Positions 1 to 7,734 of a DNA stretch of 59,709 nt are shown piece by piece (position 1 is the stretch's first letter; each line of letters opens with the position of its first letter). A model generated the notes under the pieces. It did no database searches. It was not told where the DNA came from and worked only from the letters and a program-made list of their open reading frames with translations. Both the position numbers and the translations under genes were made by a program. The DNA is taken from assembly GCA_944323775.1 (NCBI GenBank), contig CALUTT010000019.1, forward strand, positions 1 through 59,709, in the 5' to 3' direction. Source of the DNA: an uncultured Bacteroidales bacterium (lineage in GTDB: Bacteria; Bacteroidota; Bacteroidia; Bacteroidales; UBA932).

Positions 1-129
<129 letters not shown>

Positions 130-140
130 GGAAAATGAAA

Positions 141-536
141 ATGCAGAAGAGTTTGGACCACAGCGCCGATGCGAATGACGTGACCCGCATCTCCAAAGGC
201 GCCAGGCTCGAGGGAAAGCTCGTGTCCTCCGGTGACGTCAGGATAGACGGTGAGATCAACGGTACGCTCTGTTCCGGCGGCAGGATTGTCGCCGGAGAGG
301 ATGCCGTGCTTGCCGGCGGCCTTTATTGTGCGAACCTTGATCTTTGGGGAAAGGTGGAAGGCGATATTTTCGTAAAGGAAGTGCTGACACTCAAGAGTAC
401 GGCCGTCGTGAACGGAAACATACGAGTCAACCGTCTCCAGGTAGAGATTGGCGCCCAGATCAACGGAAGCTGCAGAATGATAGACGAACAGGAATTCGAA
501 AAACTTGCCGCCAAGGCGGGAGGTGCCGAATCCTAA
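141..536 (+). CDS. Bactofilin (polymer-forming cytoskeletal protein)
   Basis: A 131-residue protein with the bactofilin (DUF583) core. After a short polar N-terminus (about 15 residues) come repeating short beta-strand units rich in G, V and I, for example ISKGARLEGKL and VRIDGEINGTL, which fold as a right-handed beta-helix and self-polymerise into filaments. There is no membrane segment. ATG codons exist at 135 and 141; I chose 141 because the AAGGA at 128-132 overlapping the secA stop is better spaced for it. It begins 11 bases after secA and is probably co-transcribed. Its stop overlaps the convergent yicC stop by 4 bases. Confidence 0.87.
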   Translation: MQKSLDHSADANDVTRISKGARLEGKLVSSGDVRIDGEINGTLCSGGRIVAGEDAVLAGGLYCANLDLWGKVEGDIFVKEVLTLKSTAVVNGNIRVNRLQVEIGAQINGSCRMIDEQEFEKLAAKAGGAES

Positions 537-1408
537 AGGATATTCATCGACTGTTCGCGGATTTTTTCAAGCTCGTCTTTCATCTGAACGACGAGCTTTT
601 GTATTGCCGAATGGTTGGCCTTCGAGCCTGTCGTGTTGATCTCCCTGCCCATCTCCTGTATTATGAACCCGAGTTTCTTGCCTGGGTTCGGCTCTGAGTC
701 GATCGTGTCCATGAAGTACTTGCAGTGCTGGCGCAGTCTTACCTTTTCTTCGTTGATGTCATATTTCTCGAGGTAGTAGATCATCTCCTGCTCAAAGCGG
801 TCCTTGTCAAGCTTGACTCCCGTCTCCTGAGCCGCATTCAGTATTCTGGTGCGGACTGTCTCGGTCCTTTCATGTTCGTGCTTCTCGACTTCGTCGTAGA
901 GTGAAAGAATGGTCGACACCCTTGAGGTGACATCCTTGTAGAGAGCCTCTCCCTCACGGATTCTGTAGCTGTCCACCATGTCCAGACAGGCATCGAGCGC
1001 CGCGCTAACGCTGTCCCATTCATCTTCGGAGACTGCGGCCGGCTTTTTCGTGTCTACGATGTCCGGAAGCTGGAGCACTGCCCCGAGCAGTACGGGCGAG
1101 TCAGGCGAAATCCCGAATTCACTTGCCACGGCCCCTGCCTGCCTTAGGTACGAGCGCAGGGTTTCGAGGTTCACATGCCCCTCCGATTCCTGGGCCCCTG
1201 CTTCCCAGGTGAGGAAAACGTCTATGGTGCCCCTGACAAGGCGCGAGGCTATCCTTGACCTGACTTCAAGTTCACGGTCTTTGGGGAGGAGGTCCCGCTT
1301 CAGGCTGATGTCTGCAGTCTTGCCGTTGAGCGTTCGGATTTCTATGGTGAGTTTCCCGTTTTTCAATGTGGTCTCGGACTTGCCGTACCCGGTCATGGAT
1401 CTTATCAT
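533..1408 (-). CDS. yicC: YicC/YloC-family endoribonuclease
   Basis: A 291-residue protein beginning MIRSMTGYGKSE, the family signature, and ending with the conserved DUF1732-type tail (KDELEKIREQSMNIL). The length is normal for YicC. The N-terminal domain spans roughly residues 1-155 and the C-terminal metal-binding part roughly 205-291 (HCKYFMDTIDSEPNPGKKLGF, then EMGREINTTGSKA). YicC/YloC proteins are RNases implicated in small-RNA turnover. It lies 53 bases downstream of the DUF1963 gene on the same strand and may share its transcript. No TAnnTTTG box is evident directly ahead of it. It converges on the bactofilin gene with overlapping stop codons (CTAA). Confidence 0.9.
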   Translation of the reverse strand: MIRSMTGYGKSETTLKNGKLTIEIRTLNGKTADISLKRDLLPKDRELEVRSRIASRLVRGTIDVFLTWEAGAQESEGHVNLETLRSYLRQAGAVASEFGISPDSPVLLGAVLQLPDIVDTKKPAAVSEDEWDSVSAALDACLDMVDSYRIREGEALYKDVTSRVSTILSLYDEVEKHEHERTETVRTRILNAAQETGVKLDKDRFEQEMIYYLEKYDINEEKVRLRQHCKYFMDTIDSEPNPGKKLGFIIQEMGREINTTGSKANHSAIQKLVVQMKDELEKIREQSMNIL

Positions 1409-1461
1409 AAGAATTGGATATGAATTCGTTTACAGTGTAAATCTACAAAAAAAAGCCGTTG

Positions 1462-2100
1462 CTACAAAGAGAACAGAAACCCGAATGCACGTTTCCAGTT
1501 GCGGCTCTCCAGTGCATCGCGCGCAAGCATTATGTTGAATGTCCCGCAGTCATAGAACGTAAGGCCGGTGTCGTCGTCCTCGTCGACCTGCAGCAGGCTT
1601 ATGCATCCCGGAGTCTGTTCCCTGACATCATCGTAGAACGGTAGTCCGAGCAGTCTGTGGCCGTAGCCGGTAGCGCTGCCGTCGCTGAATTCTATTGCGC
1701 GGGCGGGCCGTGCCATTCCGAGACCGTCATCGTCTATGACCATCCATGTCTTGAAACTTTTCTCGTCCACGTGCCGGGCATATCTGACTGCCACACCTTT
1801 CTTCTGCCAGTGTCCGAGAGGAAAACTTTCCGGGCAGTCATGTCCCAGAAAATAGTCGATTGCCGCGAAGAAGTAGAGCATGCCTTCCCGCGGGAGCAGC
1901 CCTTCCTTGTCGAAGGGCGCCGCCTCGGAGCAGTCAATCTGGCATATGAAGGCAAGAGGGTAGCTGTCCCTGTTCCCGTCGGAGTCGACATATTCCATCA
2001 TCGGGTATTTCATGCGCGGCGGAAGGTCGGGGTTGCCCCACCATTTGCTCCTGCAGTACAGGGCCGAGTCTGTCTGTCTGGTTTTCAGTTGAATGGCCAT
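1462..2100 (-). CDS. DUF1963 (YwqG-like) protein
   Basis: The frame is open further upstream into glnS, but the family match begins at the Met at 2100 (MAIQLKTRQTD), giving 212 residues. Family-like elements are SKWWGNPDLPP (about residues 17-27), PLAFICQID (about 46-54) and a late GCISLLQVD segment followed by DTGLTFYDCGTFNIML. DUF1963 proteins have no established biochemical role. There is no signal peptide or membrane segment, so it is probably cytoplasmic. It is divergent from glnS, with 76 bases between the chosen starts. The start assignment is moderately secure because the ribosome-binding signal is weak. Confidence 0.75.
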   Translation of the reverse strand: MAIQLKTRQTDSALYCRSKWWGNPDLPPRMKYPMMEYVDSDGNRDSYPLAFICQIDCSEAAPFDKEGLLPREGMLYFFAAIDYFLGHDCPESFPLGHWQKKGVAVRYARHVDEKSFKTWMVIDDDGLGMARPARAIEFSDGSATGYGHRLLGLPFYDDVREQTPGCISLLQVDEDDDTGLTFYDCGTFNIMLARDALESRNWKRAFGFLFSL

Positions 2101-2145
2101 GCCTGTAAAACTTGGGTTCAAGAATGCAATGTACGATTTTTTTTC

Positions 2146-2153
2146 TAAATTTG
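2146..2153 (+). promoter_or_regulatory. Bacteroidota -7 box TAAATTTG ahead of glnS
   Basis: The sequence matches TAnnTTTG and ends 23 bases before the glnS ATG at 2177. No convincing -33 TTTG element is seen. Confidence 0.5.
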
Positions 2154-2176
2154 GGTCGTAATCATTGGTAGGTATT

Positions 2177-3835
2177 ATGGAAGAAGCGAAGAAGCTCAAT
2201 TTCCTCGAGGAAATCATCGAGGACGATCTCAAGTCGGGCAAAGTTCCCTCAATATTGACAAGGTTCCCTCCCGAGCCCAACGGCTATCTCCACCTGGGAC
2301 ACGCGAAGTCGCTATGTATCAACTTCGGCCTTGCACAGAAATACGGAGGCAAGACGAATCTCCGGTATGACGACACGAATCCCGTCAAGGAGGATGTCGA
2401 GTACGTAGACTCTATTAAGGAAGACATCAAATGGCTGGGGTTCCAGTGGGAGAAGGAATGCTATGCGTCCGACTACTTCGATCAGCTGTACGAGTGGGCT
2501 GAAGAAATGATAAAGCGCGGTCTGGCATATGTAGACGACCAGACCCAGGAAGAGATATCGAAGGGGAGGGGAACGGTCGACACTCCGGGTGTGGACAGCC
2601 CCTACCGCAACCGTTCCGTGGAGGAGAACCTCAGGCTTTTCCGTGAAATGCGTGACGGCAAGTATGCAGACGGCGAGAAGGTGCTCCGCGCAAAGATCGA
2701 CATGTCGCACCCGAACATGATGATGAGAGACCCTCTGATGTACCGCATCAAGCACGCAACCCATCATCGTACCGGAGACAAATGGTGCATCTACCCCATG
2801 TATGACTACACGCACGGCCAGTGCGACTCGATAGAGCACATCACTCACTCCATATGCACGCTGGAGTTCGACGTGCACCGCCCGCTGTATGACTGGTTCA
2901 TAAACACGCTCGGGATATATCCTTCGCATCAGTATGAATTTGCCAGGCTTAACCTGACGTACACTCTGATGTCGAAGCGCAAACTTCTTGAACTCGTCCA
3001 GAAGGGGCTCGTGGCCGGCTGGGACGATCCCCGCATGCCGACGCTCTGTGGAGTCCGGCGCAGAGGCTATACCCCCGAGGCTCTCAAGATGTTCTGCGAC
3101 AAGATCGGCGTATCGAAACGTGACCAGCTGATGGATATCCAACTGCTGGAATGGTGCGTCAGGCAGGACCTCAACGCGCGGGCGAACCGCTATATGGTCG
3201 TTCAGGATCCGGTGAAGGTGACCATCACCAACTGGGAGAAAGGGAAAGTCGAGTGGTTTGACTGTCCGCTCAATCCTGCCGAACCGGACGGGGCTTCAAG
3301 GAAGGTGCCGTTCACGGGCGAGCTCTGGATAGAAAGGGCGGATTTCATGGAGGACGCACCCAAGAAGTTCTTCCGTCTCAAACCGGACGGTGAGGTCAGG
3401 CTGAAGTACACCTACATCATCAAGTGCGACAAGGTCATCAAGGATGCTGACGGCCGCGTCACGGCTCTCGAGTGCAGCTATGACCCGTCGACGCGTCCGG
3501 GAGCCGGTGAGTGGAGGAGCGTCAAGGGAACCATCCACTGGGTGTCCTGCGAGCATGCCAGGAAGGTCGAGCTCCGCAACTATGACCGTCTCTTCACACT
3601 GGCTGACATGAGCCAGGTACCTGAAGACAAGGACTACAAGGATTTCCTGAATCCTGATTCGCTTACTGTTTCAGAGGCTTACGCCGAGCCTGCCCTGACC
3701 GGGGACAACTCCGGAATTGCCGTGCAGTTCGAGAGATGCGGCTACTATATCAAGGACAAGGATTCGACTGACGAAAGGCCCGTATTCAACAAGACGGTAT
3801 CTCTGAAGGATTCATACAAACCGGACCAGGCTTAG
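2177..3835 (+). CDS. glnS: Glutaminyl-tRNA synthetase
   Basis: A 552-residue class I aminoacyl-tRNA synthetase that charges tRNA-Gln. It shows the HIGH-type motif in PPEPNGYLHLGHAKS (about residues 33-47), the substrate-recognition segment GGKTNLRYDDTNP, and the KMSKS-type loop LMSKRKLLELV. The C-terminal half carries the two beta-barrel anticodon-binding domains. Length and order match bacterial GlnRS. The internal ATG at 2177 was preferred over the GTG further upstream because MEEAKKLNFLEEII is the usual beginning. It stands alone with its own promoter box and converges on the ABC-F gene with a 4-base overlap of stops (TTAG). Confidence 0.95.
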   Translation: MEEAKKLNFLEEIIEDDLKSGKVPSILTRFPPEPNGYLHLGHAKSLCINFGLAQKYGGKTNLRYDDTNPVKEDVEYVDSIKEDIKWLGFQWEKECYASDYFDQLYEWAEEMIKRGLAYVDDQTQEEISKGRGTVDTPGVDSPYRNRSVEENLRLFREMRDGKYADGEKVLRAKIDMSHPNMMMRDPLMYRIKHATHHRTGDKWCIYPMYDYTHGQCDSIEHITHSICTLEFDVHRPLYDWFINTLGIYPSHQYEFARLNLTYTLMSKRKLLELVQKGLVAGWDDPRMPTLCGVRRRGYTPEALKMFCDKIGVSKRDQLMDIQLLEWCVRQDLNARANRYMVVQDPVKVTITNWEKGKVEWFDCPLNPAEPDGASRKVPFTGELWIERADFMEDAPKKFFRLKPDGEVRLKYTYIIKCDKVIKDADGRVTALECSYDPSTRPGAGEWRSVKGTIHWVSCEHARKVELRNYDRLFTLADMSQVPEDKDYKDFLNPDSLTVSEAYAEPALTGDNSGIAVQFERCGYYIKDKDSTDERPVFNKTVSLKDSYKPDQA

Positions 3836-5616
3836 TCCGACAACAGTTCGAGCCATCTGGTCTCCAGACTTTCAGCCTCCTTGAGAAGCTCGCTTATTCT
3901 TGAGGAGGCTTTCTGGAGTTCCCCGTATGGCAGGGATCCGGAACTCATCTCCTGCTCCAGCTCTGCCTTTTCCTGTTCTATCTCAGGAAGCCTCGCCTCG
4001 ATTTTTGCGACTTCCTCTTTTTCCCTGTAGGAGAGTCTGCCGGGTTTCCTTGAGGGCTTGGCAGCCGTGTCCGGCGACTGGACGGGGGCGGCAGGCTGTC
4101 TGTCTTTCTGTGCTGCAGCCTTCTTCCTCTCAGATTCGAAGTCGTGGACCCATGCCCGGTATTCGCTGAAGCTGCCTATGAAATCCTTGACAACCCCTTC
4201 TCCGCAGAATACCAGCAGGTGGTCAGCCACCCTGTCCAGGAAATGCCTGTCATGGCTGACGACAATCAGACTGCCCGAAAACTCGCTCAGATATTCCTCG
4301 AGGATGTTGAGAGTGACTATGTCCAGGTCGTTTGTAGGCTCGTCGAGAATCAGCAGGTTCGGATTCTTGACAAGAATGCTTAGCAGGTACAGGCGCCGTC
4401 TCTCTCCTCCTGACAGCCGCGATACACGTGTGTCCAGCATGTCATGGCTGAAGAGGAAGCGGTTGAGCAGAGAGAGGTCGGGGATAATGTCCATGACGGT
4501 AGCCTCGGGGCTGAAGTCCATCCCTTCCTGCCTGTAATATCCGATGACGGTCGATTCTCCTCTGTCGACAGTCCCGCTGTCAGGCTGGAGCGCGCCGGTC
4601 AGTATGTCGAGGAAGGTAGACTTCCCGACTCCGTTGCGTCCGACTATCCCTACCTTGTCGTATTTCTGGAAACTGTAGCTGAAATCTCTCAGTAGCGGGT
4701 GTCCGTCCCAGCTGTAGTCCATGTGGGAACAGTCGATGATCTTGTTGCCGAGACGGGAAGCCTCTCCGATGCCCTTCATGTTCACCTGGCTCGTGGTGTA
4801 TGTCTGCGAGGCTCTTTCCGAAAGTTCATGGAAGGCATCGATCCTGTATTTTGCCTTGCCGCTGCGGGCGCAGGGCGTCGCCCTTATCCATTCGAGCTCT
4901 CGTCTGAGGAGATTGCGCACCTTGTCGGTCTGGGCATTGTAGTTTTCGATTCTCTCGGCGCGTTTCTCGAGATAGTTCTGATAGTTCCCCCGGTACGAAT
5001 ATACGGCGCCGTGGTCGAGTTCCATCACAATGTTGCAGACCCTGTCCAGGAAATATCTGTCGTGTGTCACCATCAGCAGCGTGCAGCGGCTTCTGCGCAG
5101 GTACGACTCGAGGTATTCCACGGCCTCGATGTCAAGGTGGTTGGTAGGTTCGTCCAGCAGCAGGAAGTCTGCCTCGAGGGCAAGTATCTCGCTCAGCGCC
5201 ACCCTTTTGACCTCGCCTCCGGAGAGGGTCTTCATTTTCTTGCCGAGGTCAGTGAGCCTGAAGTTGGTCAGGTGTTCCCGGAGTCTCTGCCTGAACGCCT
5301 CTTCAAGTTCGGGATGGATTTCCGGAGCCAGTCCTCCGTGGTGACGGACGGCCTGTTCGAATATGCCTGCCTCCGGGTCGAAATCATATTCCTGTTCAAG
5401 GTAGGCTATGCGTATATCCTTGAGGAATATTATCTTGCCTCCCGAGTCTGACTTGTCTTTTCCGGCAAGGATGCGCATCAGGGTAGTCTTGCCCGTGCCG
5501 TTTGGGGCGACCAGCGCTATCTTGTCGCCTTCGTTCACGTTGAACCCGATGTGCGAGAACAGCACCTTGGGGCCGTAAGATTTTGAGATGTTCTCTATTT
5601 GAAGATAACTTGGCAT
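3832..5616 (-). CDS. ABC-F family ATPase, Uup-like
   Basis: A 594-residue soluble protein with two ABC ATPase domains in tandem and no membrane domain. Domain 1 has Walker A APNGTGKTT, signature LSGGEVKR and LLLDEPTNHLD. Domain 2 has GRNGVGKST, LSGGERRR and LILDEPTNDLD. An inter-domain linker lies between them. A charged linker and C-terminal coiled coil (about the last 80 residues, KIEARLPEIEQEKAELEQEM) resemble the Uup DNA-binding tail. ABC-F proteins act on ribosomes; Uup also affects DNA recombination and transposon excision. The start at 5616 (MPSYLQIENISKSYG) lies 4 bases after the ROK gene stop, suggesting an operon. Confidence 0.88.
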   Translation of the reverse strand: MPSYLQIENISKSYGPKVLFSHIGFNVNEGDKIALVAPNGTGKTTLMRILAGKDKSDSGGKIIFLKDIRIAYLEQEYDFDPEAGIFEQAVRHHGGLAPEIHPELEEAFRQRLREHLTNFRLTDLGKKMKTLSGGEVKRVALSEILALEADFLLLDEPTNHLDIEAVEYLESYLRRSRCTLLMVTHDRYFLDRVCNIVMELDHGAVYSYRGNYQNYLEKRAERIENYNAQTDKVRNLLRRELEWIRATPCARSGKAKYRIDAFHELSERASQTYTTSQVNMKGIGEASRLGNKIIDCSHMDYSWDGHPLLRDFSYSFQKYDKVGIVGRNGVGKSTFLDILTGALQPDSGTVDRGESTVIGYYRQEGMDFSPEATVMDIIPDLSLLNRFLFSHDMLDTRVSRLSGGERRRLYLLSILVKNPNLLILDEPTNDLDIVTLNILEEYLSEFSGSLIVVSHDRHFLDRVADHLLVFCGEGVVKDFIGSFSEYRAWVHDFESERKKAAAQKDRQPAAPVQSPDTAAKPSRKPGRLSYREKEEVAKIEARLPEIEQEKAELEQEMSSGSLPYGELQKASSRISELLKEAESLETRWLELLSD

Positions 5617-5620
5617 GGCG

Positions 5621-6823
5621 CTACAGAAGTCCAAGCACCTTGTCGCGGGACAGCAGGCAGTCTCCTACGGACGCAGCCATTCTGTCGAGTCTGGACAGTA
5701 CGATGGAGGTGTCTGATGACACTCTGGAGAGGCACAGACGGTTGACGGCGGTCTTGATGGGGAGCAGCAGGTAATCCTTGCCCACGATCAGACGTCCTCC
5801 GATGACTACGAGGCCCGGGTTGAACACGTTCAGTACACCCGCGATTCCGCGTCCGAGCGTGTCTCCTACCTTTCCAATGCAGTCGATTGCCAGCACATCG
5901 CCCTCTTCGACTGCGCGGAGTATTTCCTCGAGTTCAACATCCCCCTTCTTCTCGTACGTCTTGAGCAGGGATGACGAATGGCCCTTGCGAAGGCTGTCGA
6001 CGACCATCCTGTGGAGCGCGGAACCGGAGGCTCCCGTCTCCAGACAGCCTACCTTGCCGCAACGGCAGATGATGTCGTTGTTCAGGGCGGGGAAGTGCCC
6101 CAGCTCGCCGGAGTATCCTGATTTGCCGTAGAACAGCTGTCCTCCCATAATGATGCCCATGCCGAGGCCCCAGCTGATGTTGATGAAGATCATGTTGGGG
6201 TCGGCCTGCTTGCCGAGACTCATGTACTCTCCGTAGGCCATGGCCCTGGAGTCGTTCTCGATGTTGACCGGAACATTGAATTCCTTCTGGAAAATATCCT
6301 TCAGAGGAAGGTCGTCGCTGACGAAGTATGTGAGGCTGTAGCCTTTCTCGGGGTTCACCCTTCCGGAAAGGCTCACGCCGACTCCGAGGACCATCGTCCA
6401 TGGGATGCCGCATCTGGTGACCTCGTCCTTTACCATGCGGCATATGGTCCTGAAGGACAGCTCGCTTGCCTCAAGTACGAACTCTATGTCCTGGATGAAC
6501 TTGATGATTTCTCCCTTGAAGTTGCTGATGGCAATGTGGAAATGGTGCCTGGCGACGTCCACGCCGACGAAGTAGCCTGCCTCGGGGTTGAGTCCGTAGA
6601 CGCTCGGACGGCGTCCGCCGGAGGTGCCTATCTTGCCCTCGTCCTGCAGGAAATTGTCCTCTATGAGCTCTCCTATCAGTTTCGTGATCGTAGGGACGCT
6701 GATGCTCAGAGCCTTGCTGAAGTCTGCAATGCTGTAGCTCTGGTGAGCTATGCAGAGTCTCAGCAACTCACGCTTTATCAACGTATTCTTCGAGCTGTTG
6801 TCGTTGAGGAAAGATGATGCCAT
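5621..6823 (-). CDS. ROK-family transcriptional regulator
   Basis: A 400-residue protein. An N-terminal winged helix-turn-helix (about residues 15-75, SIADFSKALSISVPTITKLIGEL) is followed by a ROK sugar-kinase-like domain. The ROK zinc site is present as CRCGKVGCLE. The kinase phosphate loop, normally DxGGTK, reads VDVARHHF, as expected for a regulator that has lost kinase activity. Family members (NagC/XylR type) are sugar-responsive repressors. No sugar gene is adjacent, so the target is unknown. It is divergent from the membrane-protein/trkH operon across a 98-base gap holding back-to-back promoter boxes, and may control itself or that operon. Confidence 0.87.
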   Translation of the reverse strand: MASSFLNDNSSKNTLIKRELLRLCIAHQSYSIADFSKALSISVPTITKLIGELIEDNFLQDEGKIGTSGGRRPSVYGLNPEAGYFVGVDVARHHFHIAISNFKGEIIKFIQDIEFVLEASELSFRTICRMVKDEVTRCGIPWTMVLGVGVSLSGRVNPEKGYSLTYFVSDDLPLKDIFQKEFNVPVNIENDSRAMAYGEYMSLGKQADPNMIFINISWGLGMGIIMGGQLFYGKSGYSGELGHFPALNNDIICRCGKVGCLETGASGSALHRMVVDSLRKGHSSSLLKTYEKKGDVELEEILRAVEEGDVLAIDCIGKVGDTLGRGIAGVLNVFNPGLVVIGGRLIVGKDYLLLPIKTAVNRLCLSRVSSDTSIVLSRLDRMAASVGDCLLSRDKVLGLL

Positions 6824-6862
6824 AATTGGTAAGGCGCTTGCGTACTAAAATTAGTGTCACTG

Positions 6863-6870
6863 CAAAAATA
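6863..6870 (-). promoter_or_regulatory. -7 box TATTTTTG for the ROK/ABC-F operon
   Basis: On the minus strand this reads TATTTTTG (TAnnTTTG), 39 bases before the ROK start at 6823. It is one of a divergent pair with the box at 6883. Confidence 0.42.
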
Positions 6871-6882
6871 TGAACTTTTTTA

Positions 6883-6890
6883 TATATTTG
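6883..6890 (+). promoter_or_regulatory. -7 box TATATTTG for the HAMP-like/trkH operon
   Basis: A perfect TAnnTTTG, 31 bases before the ATG at 6922, in an AT-rich stretch. It lies 12 bases from the opposing box for the ROK gene, so one bound regulator could affect both. Confidence 0.5.
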
Positions 6891-6921
6891 TAGATTATTT
6901 TTGAAATAATTTTAAAAATTA

Positions 6922-7734
6922 ATGGGGAAGGTTCTCAAAAAACTTAAGTCTGTCAGGCTGACCTTGAGGTACAAGCTTGTCCTCAGCCTTCTCGCGATAG
7001 CCGCGATACTGCTCGTGTCCTCCACGATTTCCGTCATGGAATACTCGAGCATGAGCAACTATGTGTCGACCCTGATAGCGGGAAACATACGCAACATCAA
7101 TCTCTCACAGCGGCTTGCCGAGATGAGCAGCAGCTACAACCTCGAGATACTTGAGATAATAGGGGAGGAAAGCCCTGATGGAATGCCTGAATTCGACGAT
7201 GAGTACTTCAAGGCGCACTGCGATTCGCTCAAGTCCGGCAACGGCAGCCTGGCGAACCCTCTGGCTGATTCGGTAATGTACTCCTATGCCGCATACATGC
7301 TGACTTCCCTGGAACTGCCCAAGGTGATGTCCTCGGATTTCATCAATAACCGTGACTGGTATTTCGAGCGTCTCCAGCCGAGGTTCGACAGGCTCAAGTC
7401 CGATATCGACGCGCTGACCGAATCGATGTACCGGGAGCTTGAAAAGAATTCCGCGACCTTCGACCGTGGCTTCTACCGCAGCATCATTCCCGGAATAGTC
7501 GCCGTCGGCGTGGGGCTTCTGCTGGTGCTCATGTTGCTGTTCTTCATGCTTGCGTTCTACGTCAACCCTCTCTACAGAATGCTCGAGTCGCTTCGGGCCT
7601 ATCGTGCGACCGACAAGCGCTATACCGTGAAGTTTGACGGAGACGACGAACTTGCAGAACTCAACGAAGGGATCACAGAGCTGGCCACGGAAAACCAGCA
7701 GCTGCGGCGGAGGATCAAGGCACTCAAGAAATGA
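6922..7734 (+). CDS. Two-TM, HAMP-like sensor protein without an output domain, coupled to trkH
   Basis: A 270-residue protein laid out like a chemoreceptor or sensor-kinase input half. It has a basic N-terminus, TM1 (about residues 18-40), an extracytoplasmic helical region of about 145 residues, and TM2 (about 190-213). A HAMP-like segment follows (YVNPLYRMLESLRAY, then DDELAELNEGITELA), ending in a short basic coiled coil. No kinase, cyclase or methyl-accepting domain follows. Its TGA stop overlaps the trkH ATG (ATGA), a sign of translational coupling, so it may regulate or assemble with TrkH. That function is inference; I do not recognise a named family. Confidence 0.7.
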   Translation: MGKVLKKLKSVRLTLRYKLVLSLLAIAAILLVSSTISVMEYSSMSNYVSTLIAGNIRNINLSQRLAEMSSSYNLEILEIIGEESPDGMPEFDDEYFKAHCDSLKSGNGSLANPLADSVMYSYAAYMLTSLELPKVMSSDFINNRDWYFERLQPRFDRLKSDIDALTESMYRELEKNSATFDRGFYRSIIPGIVAVGVGLLLVLMLLFFMLAFYVNPLYRMLESLRAYRATDKRYTVKFDGDDELAELNEGITELATENQQLRRRIKALKK

